Assembly (NCBI GenBank): GCA_026393755.1
Contig: JAPKZO010000032.1
Span: forward strand, 1-64,000
From: Acidobacteriota bacterium
Lineage (GTDB): Bacteria > Acidobacteriota > Vicinamibacteria > Vicinamibacterales > JAKQTR01
Direction of reading: 5' to 3'
Length of the DNA: 64,000 bases
The notes beneath the pieces are model-generated. The model made no database searches and was not told the origin of the DNA. It saw nothing but the letters and a program-made list of their open reading frames with translations. Numbering within the stretch: the first letter of the stretch is position 1; each line of letters opens with the position of its first letter. A program made the translations under genes and the position numbers. Below, piece by piece: positions 33,261-41,687 of the stretch.

Positions 33261-33280
33261 GGGCACGGCATGCCGTACCC
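33261..33280. repeat. 20-bp palindrome, family B, copy 2 (one mismatch)
   Basis: GGGCACGGCATGCCGTACCC starts directly after the stop codon of the second M16 gene. One base differs from the perfect copies at 8067 and 47491. It could act as a 3' stabilising hairpin. Confidence 0.8.
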
Positions 33281-33332
33281 CTACAGCCGGCAGGCGCACT
33301 CGGCGATTTGAGGCGGAGCTTCGCGATCGACA

Positions 33333-34154
33333 TCAGACGCCCGGCTTGCGGCCGCGGATGAAGCCGCTGTAGAAGCGCTCGTCGACAAGCGGCGCGATTA
33401 GGTCGATGTCGATGCCGTGGCCCTCGAGGAACTCGCGCGCATCCGCTGCGCGGTAGACGCGGGTGGGCTCGATCGACACATCAACGAAGCCCGCCCGGCC
33501 CAGTTTCGCCAGGTAGTCCGACTCGTCGAGCGCGCCCGCGAGGCAGCCAATCCACAGTTCCACGTTGCGGCGGATCGCGGCAGGGATCTCGCCCCGAACC
33601 ACGACATCAGAGACCGCAAAGCGGCCGCCCGGCTTGAGCACCCGGAAGGCCTCGGCGAGGACCTTGTCCTTGTCGGCCGACAGGTTGATCACGCAATTCG
33701 AGATGATCACGTCGACCGAGTGGTCCGGCAGCGGGATCTGCTCAATCTCCCCTTTCAGAAACTCCACATTGGTGGCGCCGGCCTTCTGTTGATTGGTGCG
33801 GGCCAGGGCGAGCATTTCATCGGTCATGTCCAGGCCGTAGGCCTTGCCCGTCGGCCCGACGCGTCTCGCCGACAGCAGCACGTCGATGCCACCGCCGGAT
33901 CCGAGATCGAGCACGACCTCTCCCGGGTTCAACTGCGCGAGCAGCGTCGGGTTGCCGCATCCGAGTGAGGCGATCACAGCGTCGGCCGGCAGCCCACGGG
34001 TCTGTTCTCCGCCGTACAGGTTGGCGGTAATCGGATCGACGGCTCCCAGCGGGGCCGGGCCGCATCCGCAGCCGCAACTTCCGGCGTTACCGCTGACGAC
34101 GCGCAGCGCCGCCTGGCCGTACTTTTCTTTCACAACGTCCTTGATGTTCGACAT
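33333..34154 (-). CDS. arsM: Arsenite S-adenosylmethionine methyltransferase
   Basis: Protein of 273 aa. It has SAM-binding VVLDLGSGGGIDVLLSARRVG near residue 80 and conserved Cys residues in SCGCGCGP, ASLGCGNP, ISNCVINLS and WIGCLAGAL, the ArsM pattern for binding As(III). It methylates arsenite to less harmful or volatile forms in the cytoplasm. The ATG at 34154 has AAGGAG about 8 nt upstream; the frame is open further but the added residues are not conserved. No arsR, arsB or arsC gene is close, so it stands alone. Confidence 0.93.
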   Translation of the reverse strand: MSNIKDVVKEKYGQAALRVVSGNAGSCGCGCGPAPLGAVDPITANLYGGEQTRGLPADAVIASLGCGNPTLLAQLNPGEVVLDLGSGGGIDVLLSARRVGPTGKAYGLDMTDEMLALARTNQQKAGATNVEFLKGEIEQIPLPDHSVDVIISNCVINLSADKDKVLAEAFRVLKPGGRFAVSDVVVRGEIPAAIRRNVELWIGCLAGALDESDYLAKLGRAGFVDVSIEPTRVYRAADAREFLEGHGIDIDLIAPLVDERFYSGFIRGRKPGV

Positions 34155-34198
34155 GATGATGCTCCTTGGTGGGCGTGGGTGGGGCCCGGCCTGGGGTG

Positions 34199-34253
34199 AA
34201 CAGGGGTCGGGACACATGTCATACGTGACCCGAGCATGTGCCCGACCCCTGTT
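34199..34253. repeat. Long inverted repeat upstream of arsM
   Basis: AACAGGGGTCGGG (34199-34211) and CCCGACCCCTGTT (34241-34253) are perfect 13-bp arms. Inside, CACATG and CATGTG extend the stem after a one-base bulge. It looks like a REP-type element. It sits in the probable arsM leader. Confidence 0.75.
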
Positions 34254-34273
34254 CATCAACATTGATTGGAATT

Positions 34274-34288
34274 ATAGATCTATGTCAA
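34274..34288 (-). promoter_or_regulatory. Possible arsM promoter/operator
   Basis: The minus strand has a perfect TTGACA (34283-34288) overlapped by the 10-bp palindrome ATAGATCTAT (34274-34283), in an AT-rich island of an otherwise GC-rich gap. Palindromes of this kind next to a -35 are typical of ArsR-family operators, but the matching -10 is poor and no arsR is nearby. Confidence 0.35.
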
Positions 34289-34410
34289 CCGGAACTCCTG
34301 GACCGGCCAGACACACCCTCTTGCCGGGCCCGTGGGACGCCGAAGCCAGGGGCGACGGGCGCCTCTGTCCGGTTGGCGGGGTGCGCCCTCCGTGGTAACC
34401 TTCGAAACGC

Positions 34411-36741
34411 ATGAATCGACTCCTGTTGGCGACGCTGTCGGCGCTCGCGCTGGCCGCGTCACCCGCGCTCGCGCGACAGGTCCAGCCGCCTGTCCCATCG
34501 GTGCCCGGCATCAATTCGAACCTCCAGTGGCACGCCGAGCGCCTCGGCGACAACCACTGGAAGTTGATAGGCGATGTCGAGGTGGAAAAGGACAACGTCA
34601 AGATCTCCGCCGACGAGATGGAGATCTTCACCGACAAGGATCTGCTCACCGCCAAGGGAAACGTGACGCTCACCACGCTCACGGAGCGGATTTCCGCCGA
34701 ATCGCTCGAATTCAATACGCGGACCAAGCTAGGCGTCTTCCACCATGCGTCAGGCAGTTCCCAGATCGAGGACAACCCCAGGAAGCCCAGAAACCAGTTC
34801 GGCGCGCAGGAGACCGAGGTCCTCTTCTACGGTGAGACGATCGAGAAGATCGGCTACCGCAAGTACCGGATCACCAAGGGCGGCTTCACGACCTGCGTGC
34901 AGGCCAACCCGCGCTGGATGCTCACGTCCAGTTCGGTGGTGGTCAACGTCAACCACTACGCGATGCTTCGAAACGCGGTGGTCAAAGTCAAGGGCGTGCC
35001 GGTGCTCTACCTGCCGGTCGTCTATTACCCGATCAACAAGGAGGACCGCGCGACCGGGATCCTTCTGCCTGTATACGGCACGTCGTCGTTGCGGGGCCAG
35101 ACGCTCAGCAACGCGTTTTTCTGGGCCTTCGGCCGAAGCCAGGATGCCACCTTCATGGTGGACTGGTTCTCGAAGACCGGATACGGTTTCGGAACCGAGT
35201 ATCGCCGCGTCGCCAGCGGAGGTTCAAGCAGCAACCTGCGCTTCTACCGCCTCAACGAGAGGGCCATCGCGTATACGAGCCCGGTCACCGGAACGCAGGT
35301 GTCAACGGCCGGACGCCAGAGTTTCCAGCTGCAAGGTTCGGCCTTCCAGAATCTGCCGCTCAACCTGAAGGCCAGGGCGCGGCTCGACTATTTCTCGAGC
35401 GTCTCGGTCCAGCAGACCTACAGCACCGACGTGCTCAACGCGACGATGAACACGCGGTACTACGGCGGGGGCATCAACGGCAACTGGGGTTCCTACGGGG
35501 CCGCCGTGACGTTCGACCGGTCCGAGACCTTCTACAATTCCACGCAATCGACGGTCACCGGGGCGACCCCGCGCTTTTCGCTGTCGCGCAAGGAACAGCC
35601 GCTGTTCGGGTCCCCCCTCTACTTCGGCCTCGGCGGCGAGTTCGCAGGCCTGGTCCGCGAGACGGTGACCACCGACGCGGCGGGCATCCGGACGGCGCTG
35701 GACACGGGGCTGTCACGCATCGACGTCGGGCCCAGCATCCGGTTTCCATTCACGCGCTGGCCGTTTTTCACCGTCAATTCGTCGTTGGGCTGGCGGTTCA
35801 CCAGGTGGAATCAGAGTCTCAACGCGTCGGGCGTTCAGGTGCAGGAGCCGATCGATCGCACGTACTTCAACATGTCGGCGCAGTTTGTCGGGCCGGTGTT
35901 CAATCGCGTCTGGAGCACACCGGGCGGCCGGTACGCCGAGAAGATCAAGCACACGATTGAGCCGTGGTTCACCGTCCAGCGGCTGACCTCGATCGACAAC
36001 TTCGATCAGATCGTCAAGATCGACGGGACCGACACCATCGTCGGCGGTTCCACGCAGGTTCAGTTCGGCCTGAGAAACCGCTTCTACGCGAAGCGGAAGA
36101 TCGGCGGGGTGGCCGCACAGAGCCGGCAGGTGCTCAGCGTAGGGATTCAACAGACCTACTACACCGATGCGCGCGCGTCCCAGTACGACCCGGCGTACAC
36201 GTCGAGCCTGTACGTGCCCGTGGCCCGGCCGCAGAAGATGTCGCCGATTTCGCTCGACGCGGCGGTGTCCCCCACCGACAACCTGAGCGCGACGTTCCGA
36301 ACCGAGTACAACACGTACGCGAGCACGTTTCTGTCATTCAGCGCGGCGGGCACATTCAGGCTCAGCGATTGGCTGGTCACCTCGACCGGCTGGAACAAGC
36401 GGAACTTCGGACCCTCTGGGGTCGGCCTCGCCGCCATCAGCCACTATCTCAACCACGACACGTCGCTGAGTTTCAACAAGAACCGGCTGGGCGGCCACGT
36501 CTCGTTCAACTGGGACCTCGAGCACAACACGTTTCTGCAGCGCCGGTTCGTCGGCTTCTACAACGCGCAGTGCTGTGGTGTGATCGTGGAGTATCAGACG
36601 TTCGACTTCAGCGGGCTCTACCTTGGCGGCTATAATCCCCGCGTCACGAAGGACCACCGCTGGAACGTGGCCATCACGCTGGCAGGCATCGGCACGTTTT
36701 CCAACATCTTCGGGGCGCTGGGCGGCGGCACGACCCGATAG
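34411..36741 (+). CDS. lptD: LPS-assembly outer-membrane protein LptD
   Basis: Protein of 776 aa. A signal peptide (LLLATLSALALAASPALA) is followed by an OstA/LptA-like periplasmic jellyroll (about 40-170) and a large beta-barrel. Cys residues sit where LptD forms its inter-domain disulfides: FTTCVQANPRW near 162 and the CC pair in NAQCCGVIVEYQ near 710. It receives LPS from LptA and inserts it into the outer leaflet. Its presence shows a true LPS outer membrane. The nucleotide-sugar genes that follow on the same strand fit LPS glycan synthesis. Confidence 0.94.
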   Translation: MNRLLLATLSALALAASPALARQVQPPVPSVPGINSNLQWHAERLGDNHWKLIGDVEVEKDNVKISADEMEIFTDKDLLTAKGNVTLTTLTERISAESLEFNTRTKLGVFHHASGSSQIEDNPRKPRNQFGAQETEVLFYGETIEKIGYRKYRITKGGFTTCVQANPRWMLTSSSVVVNVNHYAMLRNAVVKVKGVPVLYLPVVYYPINKEDRATGILLPVYGTSSLRGQTLSNAFFWAFGRSQDATFMVDWFSKTGYGFGTEYRRVASGGSSSNLRFYRLNERAIAYTSPVTGTQVSTAGRQSFQLQGSAFQNLPLNLKARARLDYFSSVSVQQTYSTDVLNATMNTRYYGGGINGNWGSYGAAVTFDRSETFYNSTQSTVTGATPRFSLSRKEQPLFGSPLYFGLGGEFAGLVRETVTTDAAGIRTALDTGLSRIDVGPSIRFPFTRWPFFTVNSSLGWRFTRWNQSLNASGVQVQEPIDRTYFNMSAQFVGPVFNRVWSTPGGRYAEKIKHTIEPWFTVQRLTSIDNFDQIVKIDGTDTIVGGSTQVQFGLRNRFYAKRKIGGVAAQSRQVLSVGIQQTYYTDARASQYDPAYTSSLYVPVARPQKMSPISLDAAVSPTDNLSATFRTEYNTYASTFLSFSAAGTFRLSDWLVTSTGWNKRNFGPSGVGLAAISHYLNHDTSLSFNKNRLGGHVSFNWDLEHNTFLQRRFVGFYNAQCCGVIVEYQTFDFSGLYLGGYNPRVTKDHRWNVAITLAGIGTFSNIFGALGGGTTR

Positions 36742-36785
36742 CCTTGCGCCGGGGCGACCCGCCTTCAACCTGGAAGGAACACACC

Positions 36786-37283
36786 GTGGCTGAACCCGCG
36801 AAGTACTCGGAACCAGGCGTCAAGTCGCCGCGCATCGCCGGCGTCCTCGTGAAACCCCTGAAGTTGATTGCGGACGAACGCGGCTACCTGCTCGAGATGC
36901 TGCGCGCCGACGATCCCTTCTTCACCAAGTTCGGCCAGACCTACATCTCGGCCACCTACCCGGGCGTCGTCAAGGCGTGGCACTACCACACGGTGCAGGT
37001 GGACCACTTCGTCTGCATTGCGGGCATGGTCAAGCTGGTGCTGTACGACTCGCGCACGGATTCGCCCACCTACCGAGCCATCAACGAGTTCTGCCTGGGC
37101 GATCAGAATCGCAGCCTGGTGGTGGTGCCGAATCTGGTGTACCACGGCTGGAAGACCATCGGCCCGGAGATGTCGCTGGTGGTGAACATCCCGACCGAGG
37201 TGTACCGATACGACAATCCTGACGAGTATCGCGCGGAGCCCCATGGCGTGCTGCCGTACGACTGGACGCGCAAGGACGGGTAG
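36786..37283 (+). CDS. dTDP-4-dehydrorhamnose 3,5-epimerase-like protein
   Basis: Protein of 165 aa, cupin fold of the RmlC family. WHYHTVQVDHFVCIAGMVKLVLYD and LVYHGWKTIG carry the His residues expected at the active site. It would epimerise a 4-keto-6-deoxy sugar nucleotide. The GTG at 36786 is preceded by GAAGGA 7 nt upstream; the frame extends 14 codons further without conservation. It is followed by rmlB 52 bp later. Some RmlC-like proteins have other sugar substrates, so I leave the symbol blank. Confidence 0.85.
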   Translation: MAEPAKYSEPGVKSPRIAGVLVKPLKLIADERGYLLEMLRADDPFFTKFGQTYISATYPGVVKAWHYHTVQVDHFVCIAGMVKLVLYDSRTDSPTYRAINEFCLGDQNRSLVVVPNLVYHGWKTIGPEMSLVVNIPTEVYRYDNPDEYRAEPHGVLPYDWTRKDG

Positions 37284-37335
37284 GGGGCAGGCTAGATTCG
37301 GGGGTCGGGGTTCGGGCACAGAGGGACGGCTGAGC

Positions 37336-38355
37336 ATGATTGAGGTTCTGGTGACGGGCGGCGCCGGGTTCATCGGCAGCAATTTCGTCCGGTATGCGCT
37401 TCGCACGCACCCGGACTGGCGGGTGACGACGCTCGACAAGTTGACGTACTGCGGGCGACTCGAGAATTTGCGGGACGTGATGGCCGATCCGCGCCATCGG
37501 TTCGTCCAGGGAGACATCGGCGACGAACTCGTGTCGGCGCCTCTGGTCAAGGCGTCGGAGATCGTCGTGCACTTCGCGGCCGAGACCCACGTGGATCGAT
37601 CGCTGCAGAGCGCGGGCGCCTTTATTCGCACGGATGTTCTCGGGACGTTTGTGCTGCTCGAAGCGGCGCGCCAGGCGCCCCGTCTGCGGCGTTTCGTGCA
37701 GATCTCGACCGATGAGGTCTACGGCTCCGTGCCCACCGGCGCATCAAAGGAAACCGACGAACTGCGACCGCGCAACCCGTATTCGGCGAGCAAGGCCGGC
37801 GCCGACCGGCTGGCCTACAGCTATTGGGCCACCTATCACGTACCGGTCGTCATCACGCGGGCGTCGAACAATTACGGCCCCAACCAGTTTCCCGAGAAGG
37901 TCATTCCGCTGTTCATCACCAACGCCCTCGAGGATCGCGGCCTGCCGCTCTACGGTGACGGCCTGAACGTGAGGGACTGGCTCCACGTCGACGATCACTG
38001 CCGCGGCATCGATCTGCTCCTGGAGAAGGGCGAACCCGGCGAGGTCTATAACATCGGCGGCGGCAACGAGGTTCCCAATGTCGAGCTGACGAGGCAAATC
38101 CTCCAGTTGGCCGGCAGACCGGCGACACTCATCACGCCGGTGGCCGACCGCGTGGGCCACGATCGCCGGTATGCGCTCGACACGACGAAGCTCAAGGGCT
38201 TTGGATGGACGCCGCAGGTGGCCTTTGCCGACGGGCTTCGCGCCACCGTCGACTGGTATCGCGACAATCGCTGGTGGTGGGAGCCGATTACCCACCACGA
38301 TCCGGCTTTCCAGTCCTACTACCAGGCCCAGTATGAAACGCGCCGTGGTGCCTGA
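37336..38355 (+). CDS. rmlB: dTDP-glucose 4,6-dehydratase
   Basis: Protein of 339 aa, extended SDR. It has the NAD motif VTGGAGFIGSNFVR at the N-terminus, STDEVYGS near 122, and the catalytic YSASK near 148. HFAAETHVDRS and NNYGPNQFPEKVIP are typical of RmlB. It converts dTDP-glucose to dTDP-4-keto-6-deoxyglucose, the substrate of the RmlC-like gene just upstream. Together they feed rhamnose or another 6-deoxyhexose into surface glycans. Confidence 0.93.
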   Translation: MIEVLVTGGAGFIGSNFVRYALRTHPDWRVTTLDKLTYCGRLENLRDVMADPRHRFVQGDIGDELVSAPLVKASEIVVHFAAETHVDRSLQSAGAFIRTDVLGTFVLLEAARQAPRLRRFVQISTDEVYGSVPTGASKETDELRPRNPYSASKAGADRLAYSYWATYHVPVVITRASNNYGPNQFPEKVIPLFITNALEDRGLPLYGDGLNVRDWLHVDDHCRGIDLLLEKGEPGEVYNIGGGNEVPNVELTRQILQLAGRPATLITPVADRVGHDRRYALDTTKLKGFGWTPQVAFADGLRATVDWYRDNRWWWEPITHHDPAFQSYYQAQYETRRGA

Positions 38356-38423
38356 GTGCGCCGATTCCCGAATGCGGCCACAACGATTCGACGCGCGGTG
38401 CGCGTGACGGAGGCGGAGCACCC

Positions 38424-39374
38424 ATGAGCGGTCGCCAGATCGTCCTGATCACCGGCGCCGCCGGATTCGCCGGCAGCCACCTGCTCGACGTCCTGCTGCC
38501 GCGCGACTGCCGCGTGGTCGGGTGGAGGCGTCCTGGCATCGGCGCCGAGGTCCAGGCGCGGTACCCCGGGGTGGAATGGCTCGAAATCGAGTTGCTCGAT
38601 CGCGATGTCGTGCGGCGGGCCATCGCGGGCCTCGCGCCCGACGTGATCTACCATCTGGCGGGCGCGCCGCACGCGGGCCAGTCATGGGGAGCGTCCGCGG
38701 ACACCCTGGCCATCAACGTGCTGGCGACGCACCCCCTGATCGAGGGCATTCGCGCGGCCGGACTGCGGACACGAGTCGTCATCCCGAGTTCGGCGTATGT
38801 CTACCGGCCGGCCGACCATGCGCTCAGTGAAGACGATCCGCTCGAGCCGGCCAATCCGTACGCCATCAGCAAGATCGCCACCGAGTTGGCTGCCCGGCGG
38901 GCCACCCTCCACGACGGGATCCCTGTGGTCGTCGCGCGATCGTTCAATCATCTCGGGCCACGCCAGGACGCGTCGTTCTTCGGCTCCGCGGTCGCGCGCC
39001 AGATTGCCCGGATCGAGGCGGGCCTGACCGATCCGGTCATTCGCGTCGGCAATCTCGACGCCCGCCGCGACTTCACCGACGTGCGTGACACGGTGCGGGC
39101 GTACGTGGCTCTGGCCGAGCGCGGTCAGCCCGGACGCATCTACAACGTTTGCTCCGGTCACGCGCGAGTCATGCGCGATTTGCTCGACGGCTTGATCGCC
39201 CTCGCGCGCGTGCCGGTCAACGTGCAGCAGGATCCGGATCGGCTCCGGCCAAACGACACGCCGCTGCTGTTGGGCGATCCGTCGCGGATGACGAGTGAGA
39301 TCGGCTGGAAACCGGAGATTCCGTTTGAAGTGACCCTGCGCGATCTGCTCGACTACTGGCGCGAAACCAGCTGA
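38424..39374 (+). CDS. NAD(P)-dependent sugar-nucleotide epimerase/reductase (GDP-4-keto-6-deoxymannose reductase-like)
   Basis: Protein of 316 aa, extended SDR. It has ITGAAGFAGSHLLDVL at the N-terminus, catalytic PYAISK near 149 and SFNHLGPRQ near 173. NLDARRDFTDVRDTVRAY near 210 and the C-terminal DPDRLRPNDTPLLLGDPSRM resemble Rmd and Gmd-type enzymes. It probably acts on a GDP- or dTDP-linked 4-keto sugar. It is in the same direction as rmlB, 68 bp after it, and 7 bp before the next SDR. Confidence 0.82.
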   Translation: MSGRQIVLITGAAGFAGSHLLDVLLPRDCRVVGWRRPGIGAEVQARYPGVEWLEIELLDRDVVRRAIAGLAPDVIYHLAGAPHAGQSWGASADTLAINVLATHPLIEGIRAAGLRTRVVIPSSAYVYRPADHALSEDDPLEPANPYAISKIATELAARRATLHDGIPVVVARSFNHLGPRQDASFFGSAVARQIARIEAGLTDPVIRVGNLDARRDFTDVRDTVRAYVALAERGQPGRIYNVCSGHARVMRDLLDGLIALARVPVNVQQDPDRLRPNDTPLLLGDPSRMTSEIGWKPEIPFEVTLRDLLDYWRETS

Positions 39375-39381
39375 GGCCCAC

Positions 39382-40350
39382 GTGCAAGTCCTCGTCACCG
39401 GAAGCACTGGATATCTCGGGCGGGCCATCGTCGGCGCCCTCCGGCAGTCTGGGCATACCGTGGTCGCCTACGGCCGATCGGCCTCCACCAGCGGACTGGC
39501 GGTCACCACCATCGACGGCGATATCCGTGACGCCGCTGGAGTGGTGCGGGCAGCGCGTGGCTGCGACGCCATCATCCACGCCGCGGCACTGGTGGCCGTG
39601 TGGCGCCAACGGGCCAGTGAATTCGACGAGATCAACGTCGGCGGCCTGGCCAACGTGCTCGGGGCAGCGCGCCAGCACGGCATCCCGCGCATCGTCTACA
39701 CCTCGTCGTTTCTTGCACGGCCTCGCGAAGGCTACGGGGGTGTCCCGGCCTGGAACGACTATCAGCGAACAAAGGCCCTGGCCTCCCAGGCAGCCGACCG
39801 GGCAGTGGACCGGGGGGTGCCGCTCATCTGTCTATATCCCGGCGTCATCTACGGCCCCGGACGCAAGACTGATGGCAACCTGGTGGGACGAATGATTGCG
39901 GATCATCTGGCAGGCCGGCTGCCCGGACTGGTGGGGAGCAGGCGCATCTGGTCGTTTGCGTATGTGGATGATGTCGCCGCTGCGCACGTGGCCGCGATCG
40001 AACGGGGCCAGATTGGAGGCCGCTACTGTCTCGGCGGCGAGAACGCTCCACAGATGCGCGCGTTTGACCTCCTCCGCGAGATCACGGGACGACCGCTGCC
40101 GCGCCGCCTGCCTGGCTGGCTGGTGTCGCCGGCGGCGCTCGTCGATGAACTGCTGGCCACCTGGCTGGGCAGGACGCCGCAATTGACGACCGGCACGCTC
40201 GAGATCCTCCTTCATGACTGGCCGCTCGACAGCACTCGGGCCGTCCAGGATCTGGGGTATCGCGTGACACCGCTGCGGGACGGCATTGCGAAGATCGTGT
40301 CGTCGCTGGAATCGGAACGCGCCGCGGTCCAGGGAGTATCGGCGTCATGA
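39382..40350 (+). CDS. NAD-dependent epimerase/dehydratase, DFR-like SDR
   Basis: Protein of 322 aa starting at GTG. It has VTGSTGYLGRAIVGAL at the N-terminus, HAAALVAVW near 68, YTSSFLARP near 108 and catalytic YQRTK near 128. PGVIYGPGRKTDGN and SFAYVDDVAAAH match the dihydroflavonol-reductase-like branch, which includes hopanoid-associated epimerases and lipid-related reductases. The substrate is unknown. Its stop overlaps the start of the DUF92 fusion gene (ATGA), which ties it to isoprenoid rather than purely sugar metabolism. Confidence 0.85.
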   Translation: MQVLVTGSTGYLGRAIVGALRQSGHTVVAYGRSASTSGLAVTTIDGDIRDAAGVVRAARGCDAIIHAAALVAVWRQRASEFDEINVGGLANVLGAARQHGIPRIVYTSSFLARPREGYGGVPAWNDYQRTKALASQAADRAVDRGVPLICLYPGVIYGPGRKTDGNLVGRMIADHLAGRLPGLVGSRRIWSFAYVDDVAAAHVAAIERGQIGGRYCLGGENAPQMRAFDLLREITGRPLPRRLPGWLVSPAALVDELLATWLGRTPQLTTGTLEILLHDWPLDSTRAVQDLGYRVTPLRDGIAKIVSSLESERAAVQGVSAS

Positions 40351-41687
40351 CGCTCGGCTATTCGGAGACCCGGCGGAAGTTGCTGCATGTCGGCATGGGC
40401 GGGTTTGCGCTGGCGCTGCGCGCACTGACATGGCAGCAGGCCGCGCTCTGCGCCATCGCCGCGCTTCTTTTCAATCTGTTCGTGCTGCCGAGGATCTCAG
40501 GCCTCGCGCTCAATCGACCGGTTGATCAGGCGCGAGGGTACCCGATCGGCATCCTGCTCTATCCGCTCTCGGTTCTGCTGTTGATCCTGGCGTTTCCGTC
40601 GCGACTCGACTATGTCGCTGCCGCGTGGGGCATCCTGGCATTCGGGGACGGCGCCGCGACGATCGTCGGCCGCGCGTGGGGGCGCCACCCCGTGCCGTGG
40701 CAGCCGGAGAAGTCCCTCGAAGGCGTCGCCGCGTTCCTCGTCTTCGGAGGCGCCGCGGGCGTGATGCTGGCGTGGTGGACGGCCCCCGCCGTCAGCCCGC
40801 GACCGCCCATCGAGTTCATCATCGTGGCGCCCTTGCTGGCGGTGGTCGCCGCGGGACTGGCCGAGACGGTGCCCATCCAACTGGATGACAACCTGACCGT
40901 CCCGGCTGTCGCGGGCGCGACACTGTGGCTGCTGGGACTGGTCACCGCGGACGTGTGGACGGTGACGCAGGCGGCGGTCTGGCAGCAGATGCCGATGGCG
41001 CTCGCGGTCAATTCGGTTGCGGCGCTGGGCGGATGGCGCGCCGGCACGGTCCGCATGTCGGGGATGATGATTGGCTGGTCGATCGGCGTCATCGTGTACG
41101 GTTGCGTTGGCCTGGCGGGGTGGACGCTGCTCTTCGTGACCTTCCTCGCGGCAGCTGTGTCGTCGAGGCTCGGCCTGCGGAAGAAGTCGCTGCTTGGAAT
41201 CGCCGAGGAACGCGGCGGGCATCGCGGGGGAGGCAACGCGTTTGCGAACACGGGGCTGGCGGCTGTGGCGGCGCTGGCGGCTGTCCTCACGCCCTACCAC
41301 GACGCGGCCCTGCTCGCGTTTGTCAGCGTCCTGGCGACGGGCGGCAGCGACACCGTGGCCAGCGAAATTGGAAAGGCGTGGGGCGGCAAGACGTACCTGG
41401 TGACGACGTTCTCTTCGGTGCGCCCGGGGACGCCAGGGGCCATGTCGCTTGAAGGCACCGTGACTGGCGTGGTGGCCGCGGTCGGGCTGGCGCTGCTCGG
41501 CGTCTGGCTCCATGTGCTTCCGATGTCGCTCGTCTGGGCCGTCGTCGGAGGCGCCATCGCCGGGTCGCTGGTGGAGAGTGCGCTGGCTGCGACGCTCGAG
41601 GCGTCGGGAATTGTCAACAACGACGTGCTGAATTTCCTGAACACCGCCACGGGCGCCATCGTGGCGCTTGTGCTGATGAGGATGTGA
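40347..41687 (+). CDS. Fused prenol kinase (SEC59/VTE5-like) and DUF92 (VTE6-like) membrane protein
   Basis: Protein of 446 aa with about a dozen membrane helices. The N-terminal half has RKLLHVGMGG at residue 9 and GDGAATIVGRAWGRHPVPWQPEKSLEG near 103, the nucleotide-binding motif of dolichol and phytol kinases. The C-terminal half is DUF92/TMEM19, with NTGLAAVAALAA, ATGGSDTVASEIGKAWGGKT and PGTPGAMSLEGTVTG. In plants VTE5 makes phytyl phosphate and VTE6 (DUF92) makes phytyl diphosphate, so one polypeptide may carry out both steps on a prenol. It overlaps the upstream SDR and the downstream UbiA gene. The domain calls are firm; the reaction is inferred. Confidence 0.85.
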   Translation: MTLGYSETRRKLLHVGMGGFALALRALTWQQAALCAIAALLFNLFVLPRISGLALNRPVDQARGYPIGILLYPLSVLLLILAFPSRLDYVAAAWGILAFGDGAATIVGRAWGRHPVPWQPEKSLEGVAAFLVFGGAAGVMLAWWTAPAVSPRPPIEFIIVAPLLAVVAAGLAETVPIQLDDNLTVPAVAGATLWLLGLVTADVWTVTQAAVWQQMPMALAVNSVAALGGWRAGTVRMSGMMIGWSIGVIVYGCVGLAGWTLLFVTFLAAAVSSRLGLRKKSLLGIAEERGGHRGGGNAFANTGLAAVAALAAVLTPYHDAALLAFVSVLATGGSDTVASEIGKAWGGKTYLVTTFSSVRPGTPGAMSLEGTVTGVVAAVGLALLGVWLHVLPMSLVWAVVGGAIAGSLVESALAATLEASGIVNNDVLNFLNTATGAIVALVLMRM

